NCBI RefSeq assembly: GCF_019457885.1
Contig: NZ_JAHZST010000004.1
Coordinates: forward strand, 186,001 to 250,000
Direction of reading: 5' to 3'
Source: Shewanella nanhaiensis
Lineage (GTDB): Bacteria > Pseudomonadota > Gammaproteobacteria > Enterobacterales > Shewanellaceae
DNA: 64,000 bases
The translations under genes were made by a program, and so were the position numbers. The notes beneath the pieces were generated by a model. The model saw nothing but the letters and a program-made list of their open reading frames with translations. It was not told where the DNA came from and ran no database searches. Each line of letters starts with the position of its first letter. Within the stretch, counting starts at the first letter, position 1. Shown here piece by piece: positions 45,252-55,689 of this stretch.

Positions 45252-46388
45252 ATGACTACCACCTCAAGCGTCACCAATAAACCAACTACAAAGACGCCAG
45301 GAAAAGTCCTGCTTAAAATTGAGCGGGTCAGTAAGTTATTTGATGATGTTCGCGCTGTCGATGATGTGTCGTTAGAGATCAATCAAGGGGAGATTTTTGC
45401 ACTGCTGGGAGGCTCTGGCTCTGGTAAGTCCACCTTGCTGCGTATGTTGGCAGGCTTTGAGAAACCCTCAGAGGGGCGTATCTATCTCGATGGGGTCGAT
45501 ATCACTGATATGCCGCCACATGAACGACCGATAAACATGATGTTTCAATCCTATGCTCTGTTTCCTCATATGTCGGTTGAGCAGAATATCGCCTTCGGTT
45601 TGAAGCAAGATAAGTTACCTAAAGATGAGATCGCCGCTCGAGTGGGAGAGATGCTCAAACTGGTACATATGGAGGAGTACGCTAAGCGTAAACCTGCTCA
45701 GTTATCTGGTGGTCAGCGTCAACGTGTTGCATTGGCGCGCTCTTTAGCAAAACGACCTAAGTTGCTGCTGCTCGATGAGCCTATGGGGGCTCTGGATAAG
45801 AAGCTGAGAACTCAGATGCAGCTCGAGGTCGTCGATATTCTTGAGGCCGTTGGCGTGACTTGCGTCATGGTGACCCATGATCAGGAGGAGGCGATGACCA
45901 TGGCTGAGCGGATCTCCATTATGAATCAGGGCTGGATAGCGCAAACTGGCTCACCAATGGATATCTACGAGAGTCCCTCCTCACGAATGGTGGCTGAATT
46001 TATTGGCTCTGTGAACCTCTTTGAGGGGGAGATAGTGGTCGATGTGGCGGATCACGCCATCATACAGTCGCCCAATCTTGAAACGAAATTCTATATTGGT
46101 CACGGGGTATCGACCAATGTGGAAGATAAGACAGTTTGGTTAGCGGTGAGACCAGAGAAAGCACGTATTAGTCGTGAACAGCCTGAAAATGAATACAACT
46201 GGTGCCAAGGCGTGGTTGAAGATATTGCCTACCTTGGTGGGATCTCAGTCTATTACATTCGTTTGACCAACAATCAGGTGATCCAATCTGTGATGACTAA
46301 CCGTGATAGACGCTCAGACCCTCCTACATGGGAAGATAAGGTCTTCATCAGTTGGGAGGCCACCAGCGGAGTGGTCCTCAGATCATAG
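45252..46388 (+). CDS. potG: Putrescine ABC transporter ATPase
   Basis: A 378-residue ABC ATPase with Walker A GGSGSGKST (about residues 55-63), Q-loop FQSYALFPH, signature LSGGQRQRVALARSLA, Walker B LLLLDEP and switch His in VTHDQEE. A C-terminal TOBE domain follows. It powers inward transport of polyamines at the cytoplasmic face of the membrane. The first 25 residues are a Thr/Lys-rich extension as in PotG. The next gene starts 11 bases after its stop, so it is part of the potFGHI operon. Confidence 0.93.
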   Translation: MTTTSSVTNKPTTKTPGKVLLKIERVSKLFDDVRAVDDVSLEINQGEIFALLGGSGSGKSTLLRMLAGFEKPSEGRIYLDGVDITDMPPHERPINMMFQSYALFPHMSVEQNIAFGLKQDKLPKDEIAARVGEMLKLVHMEEYAKRKPAQLSGGQRQRVALARSLAKRPKLLLLDEPMGALDKKLRTQMQLEVVDILEAVGVTCVMVTHDQEEAMTMAERISIMNQGWIAQTGSPMDIYESPSSRMVAEFIGSVNLFEGEIVVDVADHAIIQSPNLETKFYIGHGVSTNVEDKTVWLAVRPEKARISREQPENEYNWCQGVVEDIAYLGGISVYYIRLTNNQVIQSVMTNRDRRSDPPTWEDKVFISWEATSGVVLRS

Positions 46389-46399
46389 GAGGGCATAGC

Positions 46400-47305
46400 A
46401 TGAAAAAGCCACTCACGTTTAAACTGCCCAAGGGGCAATGCTGGACCATAGGGGTTCCCTATTTCTGGCTACTGTTATTCTTCGCTCTTCCCTTTGCTAT
46501 CGTCCTTAAGATCAGTCTGTCGACAGCAGCCATCTCTATTCCACCTTATGAATCGTTGTTTAGCTATGCCGATGAGTCGCTGCAGATCTTGCTGAATTTA
46601 GGCAATTACCTGCTGATCTTCGATGACTCGCTCTATCTGTATGCTTACTTAGGCTCATTGAAGATGGCCTTTATCACCACCTTAGGCTGTCTCTTGATTG
46701 GCTATCCGATGGCCTACGCCATTGCCAGAGCGCCTAAGGAGAAGCAGACCTTGTTGATTCTGTTGGTGATGCTACCTTCGTGGACCTCCTTCCTTATTCG
46801 TGTGTACGCCTGGATGGGGATCTTGAGTAACAATGGGGTGATTAATAATATTCTGCTCTGGTCTGGTGTTATCTCAGAGCCAATCCAGATGCTGAATACC
46901 AATTTTGCTGTTTATATCGGGATTATCTACAGTTATTTGCCGTTTATGATCTTACCTCTCTATGCGACCTTGTCTCAACTCGATGGCAGCTTACTTGAGG
47001 CTGCATCAGATTTAGGCTCACGATCCCTCAATACCTTCTGGAAAATCACCTTGCCTCTCTCTAAAGGTGGGGTGATAGCCGGCTCTATGTTGGTGTTTAT
47101 CCCTGTGGTGGGTGAGTTTGTGATCCCTGAGTTACTGGGTGGTCCAGATTCTCTAATGATAGGTAAAGTATTGTGGCAGGAGTTCTTCAATAACCGAGAT
47201 TGGCCTGTGGCCTCTGCACTGGCGATTGTGATGTTAGGTTTGCTGATTATTCCTATCACTCTATTCCATCGTTACCAATCTAGAAGCATGGAGAAAGAGG
47301 TATGA
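46400..47305 (+). CDS. potH: Putrescine ABC transporter permease PotH
   Basis: A 301-residue membrane protein with about six segments and the permease EAA-loop (DGSLLEAASDLGSRSLNTFW) that contacts the ATPase. The start is set at 46400, where AGGAGG lies 7 bases upstream; an in-frame ATG at 46352 overlaps potG. Its last bases overlap the start of potI, so the two permease subunits are translationally coupled. Confidence 0.92.
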   Translation: MKKPLTFKLPKGQCWTIGVPYFWLLLFFALPFAIVLKISLSTAAISIPPYESLFSYADESLQILLNLGNYLLIFDDSLYLYAYLGSLKMAFITTLGCLLIGYPMAYAIARAPKEKQTLLILLVMLPSWTSFLIRVYAWMGILSNNGVINNILLWSGVISEPIQMLNTNFAVYIGIIYSYLPFMILPLYATLSQLDGSLLEAASDLGSRSLNTFWKITLPLSKGGVIAGSMLVFIPVVGEFVIPELLGGPDSLMIGKVLWQEFFNNRDWPVASALAIVMLGLLIIPITLFHRYQSRSMEKEV

Positions 47306-48129
47306 GTAACAGATTAAAGAAGATGAGTTTCTCGACCATCATGCTCTGGGCTGGAATGTTTTTCCTCTATGCGCCGATGTTTATCTTAGTTATCTACTCA
47401 TTTAACGAGTCGAAACTGGTCACCGTTTGGGGCGGTTTTTCACCTAAGTGGTATGGTGAGCTGTTTCGGGATCAACAGATATTAGATGCAGTATGGACTA
47501 GCTTGCGAGTTGCCTTTTTTGCCTCCACCATGGCGGTGATATTGGGCACCATGGCGGCCTTTGTGATGACGCGATTTAAGCGCTCATGGGGCAAGATGAC
47601 CCTGTCTAATATGATCACCGCGCCGCTGGTGATGCCGGAAGTGATCACGGGCCTGTCGTTGCTGCTGCTCTTTGTGCATATGGCCGATCTATTTGGCTGG
47701 CCGGCTGAGCGAGGCATGTTAACGGTGTGGATAGCCCACTCCACCTTCTGCGCAGCGTATGTGGCTGTGGTGGTGTCGGCAAGGTTACGTGAGCTTGACC
47801 AGTCGATAGAGGAGGCGGCTCAGGATTTAGGGGCAACCCCTCTTAAGACATTTTTCTACATCACAGTACCTATGATAACGCCCTCACTGATGGCGGGTTG
47901 GTTACTCTCATTTAGTCTATCACTGGATGATTTAGTGATTGCCAGCTTTGCCTCGGGCCCTGGCGCGACGACGCTGCCTATGGTGGTGTTCTCGTCTGTG
48001 CGTATGGGGGTATCACCTAAGATTAATGCCCTGGCGACCTTGATCATTTTGACCGTCTCCTTAATCGCATTTATCTCCTGGTATTTTGCAAGGCGCAGCG
48101 AAAAGAGGAGTTTGCCGCCAGCCATGTAG
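47302..48129 (+). CDS. potI: Putrescine ABC transporter permease PotI
   Basis: A 275-residue permease with about six membrane segments and the EAA-loop (SIEEAAQDLGATPLKTFFYI). It pairs with PotH to form the polyamine channel. It overlaps potH by 4 bases (ATGA). After its stop, CATAACAAG/CTTGTTATG (48183-48191 with 48203-48211) forms a hairpin in the gap before the second puuB copy, which may end or trim the transcript. Confidence 0.92.
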   Translation: MSNRLKKMSFSTIMLWAGMFFLYAPMFILVIYSFNESKLVTVWGGFSPKWYGELFRDQQILDAVWTSLRVAFFASTMAVILGTMAAFVMTRFKRSWGKMTLSNMITAPLVMPEVITGLSLLLLFVHMADLFGWPAERGMLTVWIAHSTFCAAYVAVVVSARLRELDQSIEEAAQDLGATPLKTFFYITVPMITPSLMAGWLLSFSLSLDDLVIASFASGPGATTLPMVVFSSVRMGVSPKINALATLIILTVSLIAFISWYFARRSEKRSLPPAM

Positions 48130-48246
48130 TGAACATATAAAGCTGTATTTCCATATGGGATATGGCGAGTAAAAATAAGCGTCATAACAAGATGTTTAAC
48201 TCCTTGTTATGGCGTCAGACTGAACAATCAACAGTAGGTGAAGGTT

Positions 48247-49533
48247 ATGACAAGCGTACCTCATGCAGCTTCCTATTACGCAGCATCGGCGAATGACAAA
48301 GTAGAGCGGGCTCAACTCGCCGACAATATTGAGTCTGATGTCTGTATTATTGGTGCCGGATACACGGGCCTATCGACAGCAATCCACCTGTTAGAGCTGG
48401 GTTTTAGCGTAACAATACTTGAAGCCGCCAGAATTGGTTGGGGGGCATCTGGTCGCAATGGCGGACAGATAGTTAACAGTTTTAGCCGTGATATCGACTC
48501 CATCGAAAAAACCGTGGGCGTTGAAAATGGCAAACTGTTTGGTGAGATGGCCTTCGAAGGTTCTAAGATCATTAAAGGGTTAATTAATAAATACCATATT
48601 CAGTGTGACCTAAAAGATGGTGGTGTGTTTGCTGCCATTAACCCAAAACAGATGGGGCACCTTGAGGCGCAAAAGTCTCTATGGGAGAAACATGGGCATA
48701 TGGGGCACCTTGAGCTGCTTGATGGCCAAGGGATCCGCAATGTGGTGGACTCTGAGCGTTACGTTGGCGGACTACTTGATAAAAGTGGTGGCCATATTCA
48801 TCCACTCAACCTTGCGTTAGGGGAGGCGGCTGCGGTTGAATCTTTGGGGGGCAAGATATTTGAAGACTCTGCCGTGATCCGCGTCGACCAAGGTGATAAT
48901 CCTCTGGTTCATACGGCTAAAGGGTCGGTGAAAGCGAAATTTGTGGTGGTGGCTGGTAACGCCTACCTCAATGGTTTGATGCCTGAGCTGCAAGCGAAAT
49001 CTATGCCTTGTGGTACCCAAGTGTTAACCACTGAGCCATTAAGCGATGAACTGGCCAATAGCTTGTTGCCACAGGACTACTGCGTTGAAGATTGTAACTA
49101 CTTGTTAGATTACTTTAGGTTATCTGGTGATAAGCGTCTTATCTATGGCGGCGGTGTGGTCTATGGGGCGCGCGACCCTGCTGATATCGAGGCGATTATT
49201 CGTCCTAAGATGTTAGAAACCTTCCCACAACTTAAAGATGTGAAGATAGATTATACTTGGACGGGTAACTTTCTGCTGACTCTGTCGCGTTTGCCGCAAG
49301 TTGGGCGCATTGGCGATAATATCTATTACTCCCAAGGTTGTAGCGGTCACGGCGTGACCTACACGCATCTTGCTGGCAAGATTTTAGCCGAGGCGATAAA
49401 GGGCCAAGCGACGCGCTTCGATGCATTTGCGAGTCTTCCTCACTATCCTTTCCCCGGTGGCCATATGTTTAAGGTGCCATTTAGTGCGATTGGCGCTTGG
49501 TATTACACCATGAGAGACAAGTTCGGGAGATGA
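48247..49533 (+). CDS. puuB: Gamma-glutamylputrescine oxidase-like FAD protein (copy 2)
   Basis: A 428-residue DAO-type flavoprotein with FAD motif IGAGYTGLSTAIHLLELG (about residues 37-54), GWGASGRNGGQ and a C-terminal GHGVTYTHLAG segment. It is clearly related to the copy at 38.9 kb. It follows the potFGHI genes on the same strand, the position expected for the pathway oxidase. The start ATG at 48247 is favoured over a GTG at 48238 because AGGTG lies at a better distance. A terminator follows at 49556. Confidence 0.88.
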   Translation: MTSVPHAASYYAASANDKVERAQLADNIESDVCIIGAGYTGLSTAIHLLELGFSVTILEAARIGWGASGRNGGQIVNSFSRDIDSIEKTVGVENGKLFGEMAFEGSKIIKGLINKYHIQCDLKDGGVFAAINPKQMGHLEAQKSLWEKHGHMGHLELLDGQGIRNVVDSERYVGGLLDKSGGHIHPLNLALGEAAAVESLGGKIFEDSAVIRVDQGDNPLVHTAKGSVKAKFVVVAGNAYLNGLMPELQAKSMPCGTQVLTTEPLSDELANSLLPQDYCVEDCNYLLDYFRLSGDKRLIYGGGVVYGARDPADIEAIIRPKMLETFPQLKDVKIDYTWTGNFLLTLSRLPQVGRIGDNIYYSQGCSGHGVTYTHLAGKILAEAIKGQATRFDAFASLPHYPFPGGHMFKVPFSAIGAWYYTMRDKFGR

Positions 49534-49555
49534 TATTTGTTTTACCTGTGAGATT

Positions 49556-49583
49556 AAGCTGCCATGGGGCAGCTTTTCTTTTT
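49556..49583 (+). terminator. Rho-independent terminator of the second puuB gene
   Basis: AAGCTGCC (49556-49563) and GGCAGCTT (49568-49575) pair and are followed by a T-rich run. Confidence 0.85.
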
Positions 49584-49690
49584 TAGGGGATAAAGGGATA
49601 TGAGTAAGCCAAGTGATGGCGCTTGCTCCCATGCCTGCTATTTTTAAGTTAGTCCTTAACTTACCGTTAGGGAGAGCTTCGGAGACCGCG

Positions 49691-51808
49691 ATGAAACATC
49701 TTCCTATCAGCACTAAATTACTCTGGATCACCTCCGGCCTTTTTCTCTCTATTGTTACCATCTTATCTGTCACCTTATGGTGGGCTTTAGACAGAAATAA
49801 TGCTGAGATAACCGCTCAGGTGCAGGAAACCATACATCAGGAAACTCAAGCAAAACTAGAGGCTAAGGCGGGTGAGTATGGTCAAAAGGTGGCGGGATTT
49901 ATTAATGAAGCCTACCGTATTCCCTATGCTTTTTCCGGCATGATAGAGGAGAGCTCTGGTACTGAGTTTTTAACTCGTGAAGGCGCTGAGGCTAATATTG
50001 GCTCAATACTGAGAAAGAACAGTCAACTCTCCTCCATGTATGCTCAGTTTGAGCCCGATGGGTTCGATGGTAATGATGCGCACTATATGTCGGGGACTAG
50101 CCATAGCGTCGAAGGCGCGGGCAGTTTAGAGCTCTACTTTGTGCGTAATGATGATGGCAGTGTGACACAGGAGTCTGTTGATGATGCCAATGAGAAGTAT
50201 GCAGATAAGCTCAATGAGTTTGGGTTAAGAGAAGCTGAATGGTACCTGTGTGCCCGAGATAGTATGCGTCCCTGCTTAATGGAGCCCTACCTTTATGAGA
50301 TCTCTCCAGGGAATAATGCCCTAATGACCTCATTAACTGTGCCTGTGATAAAAGGGGGCAAGTTTAGTGGCTTAGTTGGCGTGGATCTGAACTTGCCGAT
50401 ATTTCAGCAGATGATTGAGGAGCTCTCAGGAGAGCTTTTTCAGGGTAAAGCTAAGGTTACTCTGCTCAGTAGTAAAGGGTTAATAGTGGCTGCCAGCCAT
50501 TATGATAAGAAAGCTCGCCCCCTAAAAGAGGCATTGCCAGAGGCGTTAGCTTCCAGCTTAGTCAATTTAGCCAAAGGTGAAGGTCACTTTGAGAATAGCG
50601 ATGAGATAGCCGTGGCTTACCCTATCGAGATCCCGCTAGCTGCAAGCACCTGGTCTTTAGTGATAGAGGTACCTAAGGAGGAGGCATTTAAGCCTGCAAT
50701 TTTACTCAATAACAATATGCAGGAGATGGCTAACGCTTTAGGCCGTTTGCAACTCAGCCTAGGGGTAATTGTCTCCCTAGTCGCAGTGTTTAGTATCTGG
50801 GTGGTGATCCGTAGCATTATCTCTCCCCTCAAGATGATTCAATCTCGTGTGGAGTGCTTAGCTAGTGCAGAGGGGGATTTAACCCAATCAATAGAAGTTG
50901 AATCCCACGCCGAGCTTATCGCCTTAGGAAGTGGTTTTAATGCCTTTATCACTAAGTTGAGACTCCTGATTGTTGAGCTAAAACAGTTAGCGGGACAATC
51001 CCAAGAGGAGAGTTTATCCGCGGCCAGTATTGCCAAGCAGATGCGTGATAGTGTTGATGGTCAGAACAGTGAGATTGAGAGCGTGGTAACGGCAGTGAAT
51101 CAGATGAGTGCAGCGGCACTTGAGGTGGCTAAGGCCTCTGAGCAGACGGCCACGGAAACCGATACTATGTCTGGAAATGTTAAGTTGAGTGAGGAGGGGC
51201 TGACAAAAGCGATGGCCCATGTCACGACCATGTCTACTGAGTCAAATCGGGCCAAGGAGGCGGTCGGTAAGGTGTCTGAAAGTAGTGATAATATTAGTAC
51301 TATAGTTGAAGTCATTCGCTCTATTGCGGAGCAAACTAACTTGCTCGCATTAAATGCGGCTATTGAAGCGGCGCGAGCGGGAGAGCAGGGCCGAGGGTTT
51401 GCAGTGGTTGCTGATGAGGTGAGGGCGCTGGCATCGAAGACACAAGCTTCCACTGATGATATTACGCAGTTAATTAACTCGCTTCAATCTGAGGTGAGCA
51501 GTGCAACTAACGTAATAGAGAGTGGCGCAGAGATGGCGAAACTTGCGGTGGCTCAAACAGAGTCTGCACTGGTTTCTATTAATGCCATTGTTGGGCAGAT
51601 TGATGAGATCTCGAGTCAAGTTACCCATATTGCCGCTGCCGCAGAGGAGCAAAGCACGGTCACAGAAGAGGTCAATAAAAATATCACTGGGATCTCTGAT
51701 TCCGCCACTGAACTTTCAAGGCTTGCTGGTGAGGCGTTAAACAGCAGTGATAACCTTGCCGATTTAGTGAAAGCTCAACATGAACAACTGGGCCGTTTAA
51801 ACACCTAA
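49691..51808 (+). CDS. Methyl-accepting chemotaxis protein with periplasmic Cache-type sensor
   Basis: A 705-residue chemoreceptor. One membrane helix at about residues 9-33 and another at about 370-395 enclose a 330-residue periplasmic domain of dCache type. A HAMP domain and the cytoplasmic signalling domain follow, with the conserved hairpin tip ([20 protein letters not shown]). Start 49691 has GGAG upstream; an earlier in-frame ATG at 49613 lacks a good site and would delete the membrane-helix start. It directly follows the polyamine locus, so a polyamine or related amine is a possible ligand, by position only. Confidence 0.92.
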   Translation: MKHLPISTKLLWITSGLFLSIVTILSVTLWWALDRNNAEITAQVQETIHQETQAKLEAKAGEYGQKVAGFINEAYRIPYAFSGMIEESSGTEFLTREGAEANIGSILRKNSQLSSMYAQFEPDGFDGNDAHYMSGTSHSVEGAGSLELYFVRNDDGSVTQESVDDANEKYADKLNEFGLREAEWYLCARDSMRPCLMEPYLYEISPGNNALMTSLTVPVIKGGKFSGLVGVDLNLPIFQQMIEELSGELFQGKAKVTLLSSKGLIVAASHYDKKARPLKEALPEALASSLVNLAKGEGHFENSDEIAVAYPIEIPLAASTWSLVIEVPKEEAFKPAILLNNNMQEMANALGRLQLSLGVIVSLVAVFSIWVVIRSIISPLKMIQSRVECLASAEGDLTQSIEVESHAELIALGSGFNAFITKLRLLIVELKQLAGQSQEESLSAASIAKQMRDSVDGQNSEIESVVTAVNQMSAAALEVAKASEQTATETDTMSGNVKLSEEGLTKAMAHVTTMSTESNRAKEAVGKVSESSDNISTIVEVIRSIAEQTNLLALNAAIEAARAGEQGRGFAVVADEVRALASKTQASTDDITQLINSLQSEVSSATNVIESGAEMAKLAVAQTESALVSINAIVGQIDEISSQVTHIAAAAEEQSTVTEEVNKNITGISDSATELSRLAGEALNSSDNLADLVKAQHEQLGRLNT

Positions 51809-51841
51809 CTTTATGCTGAGTACAATCTTAAGCTTCAAGTA

Positions 51842-51979
51842 TTAAAGGCCCAATTCTTGCCAATGCCGCTCATTAAAAAGGGCGGCAATATCCTCTGTCC
51901 CACTGTTTATCACCTTTGACTCATTTAATCTTGGATCGTATTGAAAGTTACCAATAATCTTACCTATAGATGCGTACAA
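51842..51979 (-). CDS. Candidate 45-residue small protein
   Basis: An open frame too short for ordinary gene calls. It starts at TTG (51977-51979) with a strong AAAAGGGG site 7 bases upstream (51987-51994). It encodes MYASIGKIIGNFQYDPRLNE and a further 25 residues ending WQELGL before TAA. The composition is normal for a folded protein and the frame fills most of the gap between the chemoreceptor and the oxidoreductase operon. It could equally be the remnant of a longer gene's C-terminus. No family is recognised. Confidence 0.4.
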   Translation of the reverse strand: MYASIGKIIGNFQYDPRLNESKVINSGTEDIAALFNERHWQELGL

Positions 51980-52057
51980 AAAATCACCCCTTTTGTTTGA
52001 AATTAATGTACATTAAATAGACAAGGTAAAACTATACCCATCAGTATTAAGGTTGTT

Positions 52058-53854
52058 ATGTTGAAAAAAACAGATACCTCTAATTTCCGATACTTCCTCA
52101 ACGTGGTTGATTGTCAACAAGCCTGTCCCGCCCACACTCCAGTTCCAGAATATATTCGCCTTATCTCAGATAGAAAATACACTGAATCCTATATGCTCAA
52201 CTGGGAGTCGAATGTTTTTCCCAGCATCTTAGGGCGTGTTTGTGATAGGCCCTGTGAACCAGCGTGTCGTCGAGGACGAGTGGAGGAGGAGCCTGTTGCT
52301 ATCTGCCGTTTAAAACGAGTGGCGGCGGACAATAAGGAGGATATTAACTCCTACCTTCCCATCATCCCTAGTGATAAAAATGGTAAACATATTGCCCTGA
52401 TAGGCGCAGGCCCCGCGTCGTTAACCGTGGCCAGAGATCTGCTGCCTATGGGGTATAAAATCACTCTGTTTGATAGGGAGCAAAAAGCGGGCGGCATGAT
52501 GCGCACTCAGATCCCAGCGTTTCGTTTACCGGAAACGGTGCTTGAAGAGGAGCTGGATTTGATCCTCGATATGGGGCTGAAGACCTGTTTCGGAGAGGGC
52601 ATTAGTAGCATGAAAAGCCTGCTAGATGAGAAGTACGATGCCATCTTTGTGGGAACAGGCGCCCCCCTTGGTCGAGAGCTAAAGATACCGGGCCGAGATG
52701 AAGCCGGTGATCATCTAAGCATAGGGATAGATTGGCTTTCGAGTGTGGCCTTTGGTCATACCAAAAAGATTGATAAGCGGGTCATTGTCCTTGGCGGAGG
52801 TAATACCGCCATGGATTGTTGTCGCACAGCGAGGCGTTTAGGGGGCAAAGAGGTCAAGGTGGTGGTTCGATCGAGTTTAGAGGCGATGAAAGCCTCTCCT
52901 TGGGAGAAAACCGATGCCATGGCTGAGGATGTCGAACTTATCGGTAACCATAAGCCCCTTGAGTTTGTGATGCGAGAGGGCAAGTTTGTTGGCGTCTTAT
53001 TTGAGGAGGTGCAATCTCACTATGATGAAAACGGCAAGCGCACCTTGATTGATACTGGTAACACTGTGCTGATGGAGTGTGACAAGGTACTGATCGCCAT
53101 CGGCCAAGACACGGCTTTTCCTTGGATTGAGCGTGATATCGGCATCGACTTTAATCAATGGGATCAGCCTGTTTTAGAGGAGGCCTCCCTGCAAGCCAGT
53201 ATCCCTAAGATCTTCTTTGGTGGAGATGCGGCTTTTGGTCCTAAAAATATTATTACCGCGGTCGCCCATGGCCATAAAGCTGCTATCTCAATTGACCTCT
53301 TTTGTCAGGGCAAAGATCCTGTTGTAGAGCGCCCAGTCAGTGACTTTAATCTTGTTAGTCAGAAGATGGGGATCCATGAGTGGAGCTATCATAACAAGAT
53401 AAAGCAAGATGTTCGTTATGCTGTGCCCCACATGGACAGAAAGCAGGCCATTAAACAGTTAGCCAGCGAAGTGGAGCTAGGGTATGACGAGAAGATGGGG
53501 TTAGCAGAGGCCAGTCGCTGTCTTAATTGCGATATCCATACCGTGTTTAGCGAATCTATCTGCATTGAGTGCTCCGCTTGTGAGGATATCTGCCCAGTCG
53601 ATTGCATCAACTTTCTTCAGGTCGATGATGAGGTGGAGCAGGTGAGCGATGAGCGCGTGTTAAGTCAGCTCAGAGTGAGCGATATCAATCCCCTGCAGGA
53701 GATACTGATCTCCGCACCGTTAAAGACAGGTCAGTTAATGATTAAAGATGAGGATATGTGTCTTCATTGCGGTCTTTGCGCCGAGCGTTGCCCGACCGGG
53801 GCTTGGGATATGAAAAAACTCACCTTAAAAGATCTGAAGGCGACCATCCTATGA
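52058..53854 (+). CDS. GltD-like FAD/FeS oxidoreductase subunit with ferredoxin domain
   Basis: A 598-residue flavoprotein. The N-terminal Cys-rich FeS domain (CQQACPAHTPVPEY, GRVCDRPCEPACRRG) and FAD- and NAD(P)-binding Rossmann motifs (GAGPASLTVARDL near residue 117, GGGNTAMDCCRTARRLGG near 248) are those of the glutamate synthase small-subunit family. The C-terminus carries two ferredoxin motifs (CIECSACEDICPVDC, CLHCGLCAERCPTG). It should pass electrons between NAD(P)H and the 2-oxoacid oxidoreductase encoded by the next two genes, whose start overlaps its stop. Confidence 0.88.
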   Translation: MLKKTDTSNFRYFLNVVDCQQACPAHTPVPEYIRLISDRKYTESYMLNWESNVFPSILGRVCDRPCEPACRRGRVEEEPVAICRLKRVAADNKEDINSYLPIIPSDKNGKHIALIGAGPASLTVARDLLPMGYKITLFDREQKAGGMMRTQIPAFRLPETVLEEELDLILDMGLKTCFGEGISSMKSLLDEKYDAIFVGTGAPLGRELKIPGRDEAGDHLSIGIDWLSSVAFGHTKKIDKRVIVLGGGNTAMDCCRTARRLGGKEVKVVVRSSLEAMKASPWEKTDAMAEDVELIGNHKPLEFVMREGKFVGVLFEEVQSHYDENGKRTLIDTGNTVLMECDKVLIAIGQDTAFPWIERDIGIDFNQWDQPVLEEASLQASIPKIFFGGDAAFGPKNIITAVAHGHKAAISIDLFCQGKDPVVERPVSDFNLVSQKMGIHEWSYHNKIKQDVRYAVPHMDRKQAIKQLASEVELGYDEKMGLAEASRCLNCDIHTVFSESICIECSACEDICPVDCINFLQVDDEVEQVSDERVLSQLRVSDINPLQEILISAPLKTGQLMIKDEDMCLHCGLCAERCPTGAWDMKKLTLKDLKATIL

Positions 53855-55680
53855 CTCTATTCCAATCGATTAATGAATTTGTGGTGCGTTTTGCGAATAC
53901 AAACGGGACTGGTTCGGCGAGTGCGAATAATATGTTTGCCAAAGCCATTATGCGTATGGGCCTACCTGTGAGTGCAAAGAATATCTTTCCCTCTAACATA
54001 CAGGGGATGCCAACTTGGTTTGAGGTGAGGATCAGCGAGAAAGGCTTTTTGGGGCGTCGTGATGGGGCGCCTGAGCTGGTGGTCGCGATGAATGCTCAAT
54101 CTATTGAGGAGGATATTCAATCAGTCCAGCCAGGTGGTTTTCTTCTCTATGACTCCAGCCGCATCTTGCCCCAGAGGTTGATGCGAAAAGAGATAAACTT
54201 TTTAGGCATGCCTATTTCAGATATCTGCCGCACTGAGTACAGCGATCCCCGTCAACGTCAGCTGTTTAAAAATGTTATCTATGTGGGCGCGCTCGCTGCG
54301 CTACTTGATATCGACTTTCAGGTGCTTAAAGATCTTGTTTCAGATCAGTTTAAGGGCAAAGATAAGCTAATTCGGCCCAATATCTATGCCTTAGAGCTAG
54401 GTTTTGAGTTCGCCAATAAGCAGTTTTCCTGTCCTCTTCCTATCTGCGTGGAGAGGCGAGACTTGATAGGTGACAGGATCTTAGTTGATGGTAATACCGC
54501 CTCTGGTCTAGGTGCCGTTTATGGTGGTGCTACTGTGGTTGGCTGGTATCCCATCACCCCATCTACCTCTGTGATTGAGAAGTTTGCCTCCTACTGCCAG
54601 CGTTTACGAATAGACCCAGCGAACGGGCAAAAAAACTATGCCATCGTGCAGGCTGAAGATGAGTTATCTGCTATCGGTATTGCCATGGGAGGCGGCTGGA
54701 ATGGTGCTAGGGCATTTACTGCCACCAGTGGCCCGGGGATCTCCTTGATGACGGAGTTTCTTGGTTTGGCTTATTTTGCCGAGATCCCTTTAGTGCTGAT
54801 GAATGTGCAGCGGGCAGGGCCTTCAACTGGGATGCCCACTCGAACTCAGCAATCGGATATGTTGACCTGCGCTTATGCCTCTCATGGTGACAGCAAGCAG
54901 ATACTTTTGATCCCATCAACGCCTAAAGAGTGTTTTGATTTTAGTGCTCAGGCATTCGATCTGGCCGATAGGCTACAGACACCGATCATTGTGATGACAG
55001 ATCTCGATATGGGGATGAATTTTCACTTAAGTGAACCCTTTGGCTGGGATGATAAGCATGAGTACGATCTGGGTAAAGTGTTGGATGCTGACGACTTAGA
55101 GAAGGCGAGTGATTTTGGACGCTACCTCGATGTGGATGGCGATGGCGTATGTTATCGAACACTGCCGGGAACCCATCCGAATAAAGGTGCTTTCTTTACC
55201 CGAGGGACCTCCCATAACGAGTATGCGGCTTACACAGAGAAGGGGGAGGATTACATCAAAAATATGGAGCGCTTAGAGCATAAGTTTGCCACTGGCGTTA
55301 AGCGATTACCCGCCCCTGAAATTACCATCAACAGTAAGGCGAAACGTGTTGGGCTTGTTTACTACGGCTCGACTGATGAGGCGATTCCTGAGGCGGTGAG
55401 TTTGCTCAGTGAGCAGGGAGTGAAAGTCAATACCTTAAGGATTAGAGCTTTTCCCTTCAACCCTCAAGTGGCTAGCTTTATCCGTGAACATGACAGTGTG
55501 TTTGTGGTGGAGCAGAATCGAGATGGGCAGGTTAAGAAGCTTTTGTGTAACGAGCTGACCATAGACCCTGCCTCCATGTGCGCAGTATTACACTATGATG
55601 GCTTGGCTATCACAGGGCAATTTATTGCTGAGTCAGTTCAAACTGAACTTTCGGTTCAAACGGATAAGGCTGCAGGATAA
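53851..55680 (+). CDS. 2-oxoacid:acceptor oxidoreductase, fused gamma-alpha subunit
   Basis: A 609-residue protein. The N-terminal third is a gamma domain (GTGSASANNMFAKAIMRMGL). The rest is the alpha domain (TPSTSVIEKFASY, EDELSAIGIAMGGGWNGARA, GPSTGMPTRTQQSD) of KorA-type enzymes. With the beta subunit it oxidatively decarboxylates a 2-oxoacid to its CoA ester using thiamine diphosphate and FeS clusters. The start at 53851 overlaps the previous stop (ATGA); a frame extending to 53758 is within the upstream gene and is rejected. The 2-oxoacid cannot be named; 2-oxoglutarate, branched-chain and aromatic versions are all known. Confidence 0.9.
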   Translation: MTLFQSINEFVVRFANTNGTGSASANNMFAKAIMRMGLPVSAKNIFPSNIQGMPTWFEVRISEKGFLGRRDGAPELVVAMNAQSIEEDIQSVQPGGFLLYDSSRILPQRLMRKEINFLGMPISDICRTEYSDPRQRQLFKNVIYVGALAALLDIDFQVLKDLVSDQFKGKDKLIRPNIYALELGFEFANKQFSCPLPICVERRDLIGDRILVDGNTASGLGAVYGGATVVGWYPITPSTSVIEKFASYCQRLRIDPANGQKNYAIVQAEDELSAIGIAMGGGWNGARAFTATSGPGISLMTEFLGLAYFAEIPLVLMNVQRAGPSTGMPTRTQQSDMLTCAYASHGDSKQILLIPSTPKECFDFSAQAFDLADRLQTPIIVMTDLDMGMNFHLSEPFGWDDKHEYDLGKVLDADDLEKASDFGRYLDVDGDGVCYRTLPGTHPNKGAFFTRGTSHNEYAAYTEKGEDYIKNMERLEHKFATGVKRLPAPEITINSKAKRVGLVYYGSTDEAIPEAVSLLSEQGVKVNTLRIRAFPFNPQVASFIREHDSVFVVEQNRDGQVKKLLCNELTIDPASMCAVLHYDGLAITGQFIAESVQTELSVQTDKAAG

Positions 55681-55689
55681 GGAGGCGCT

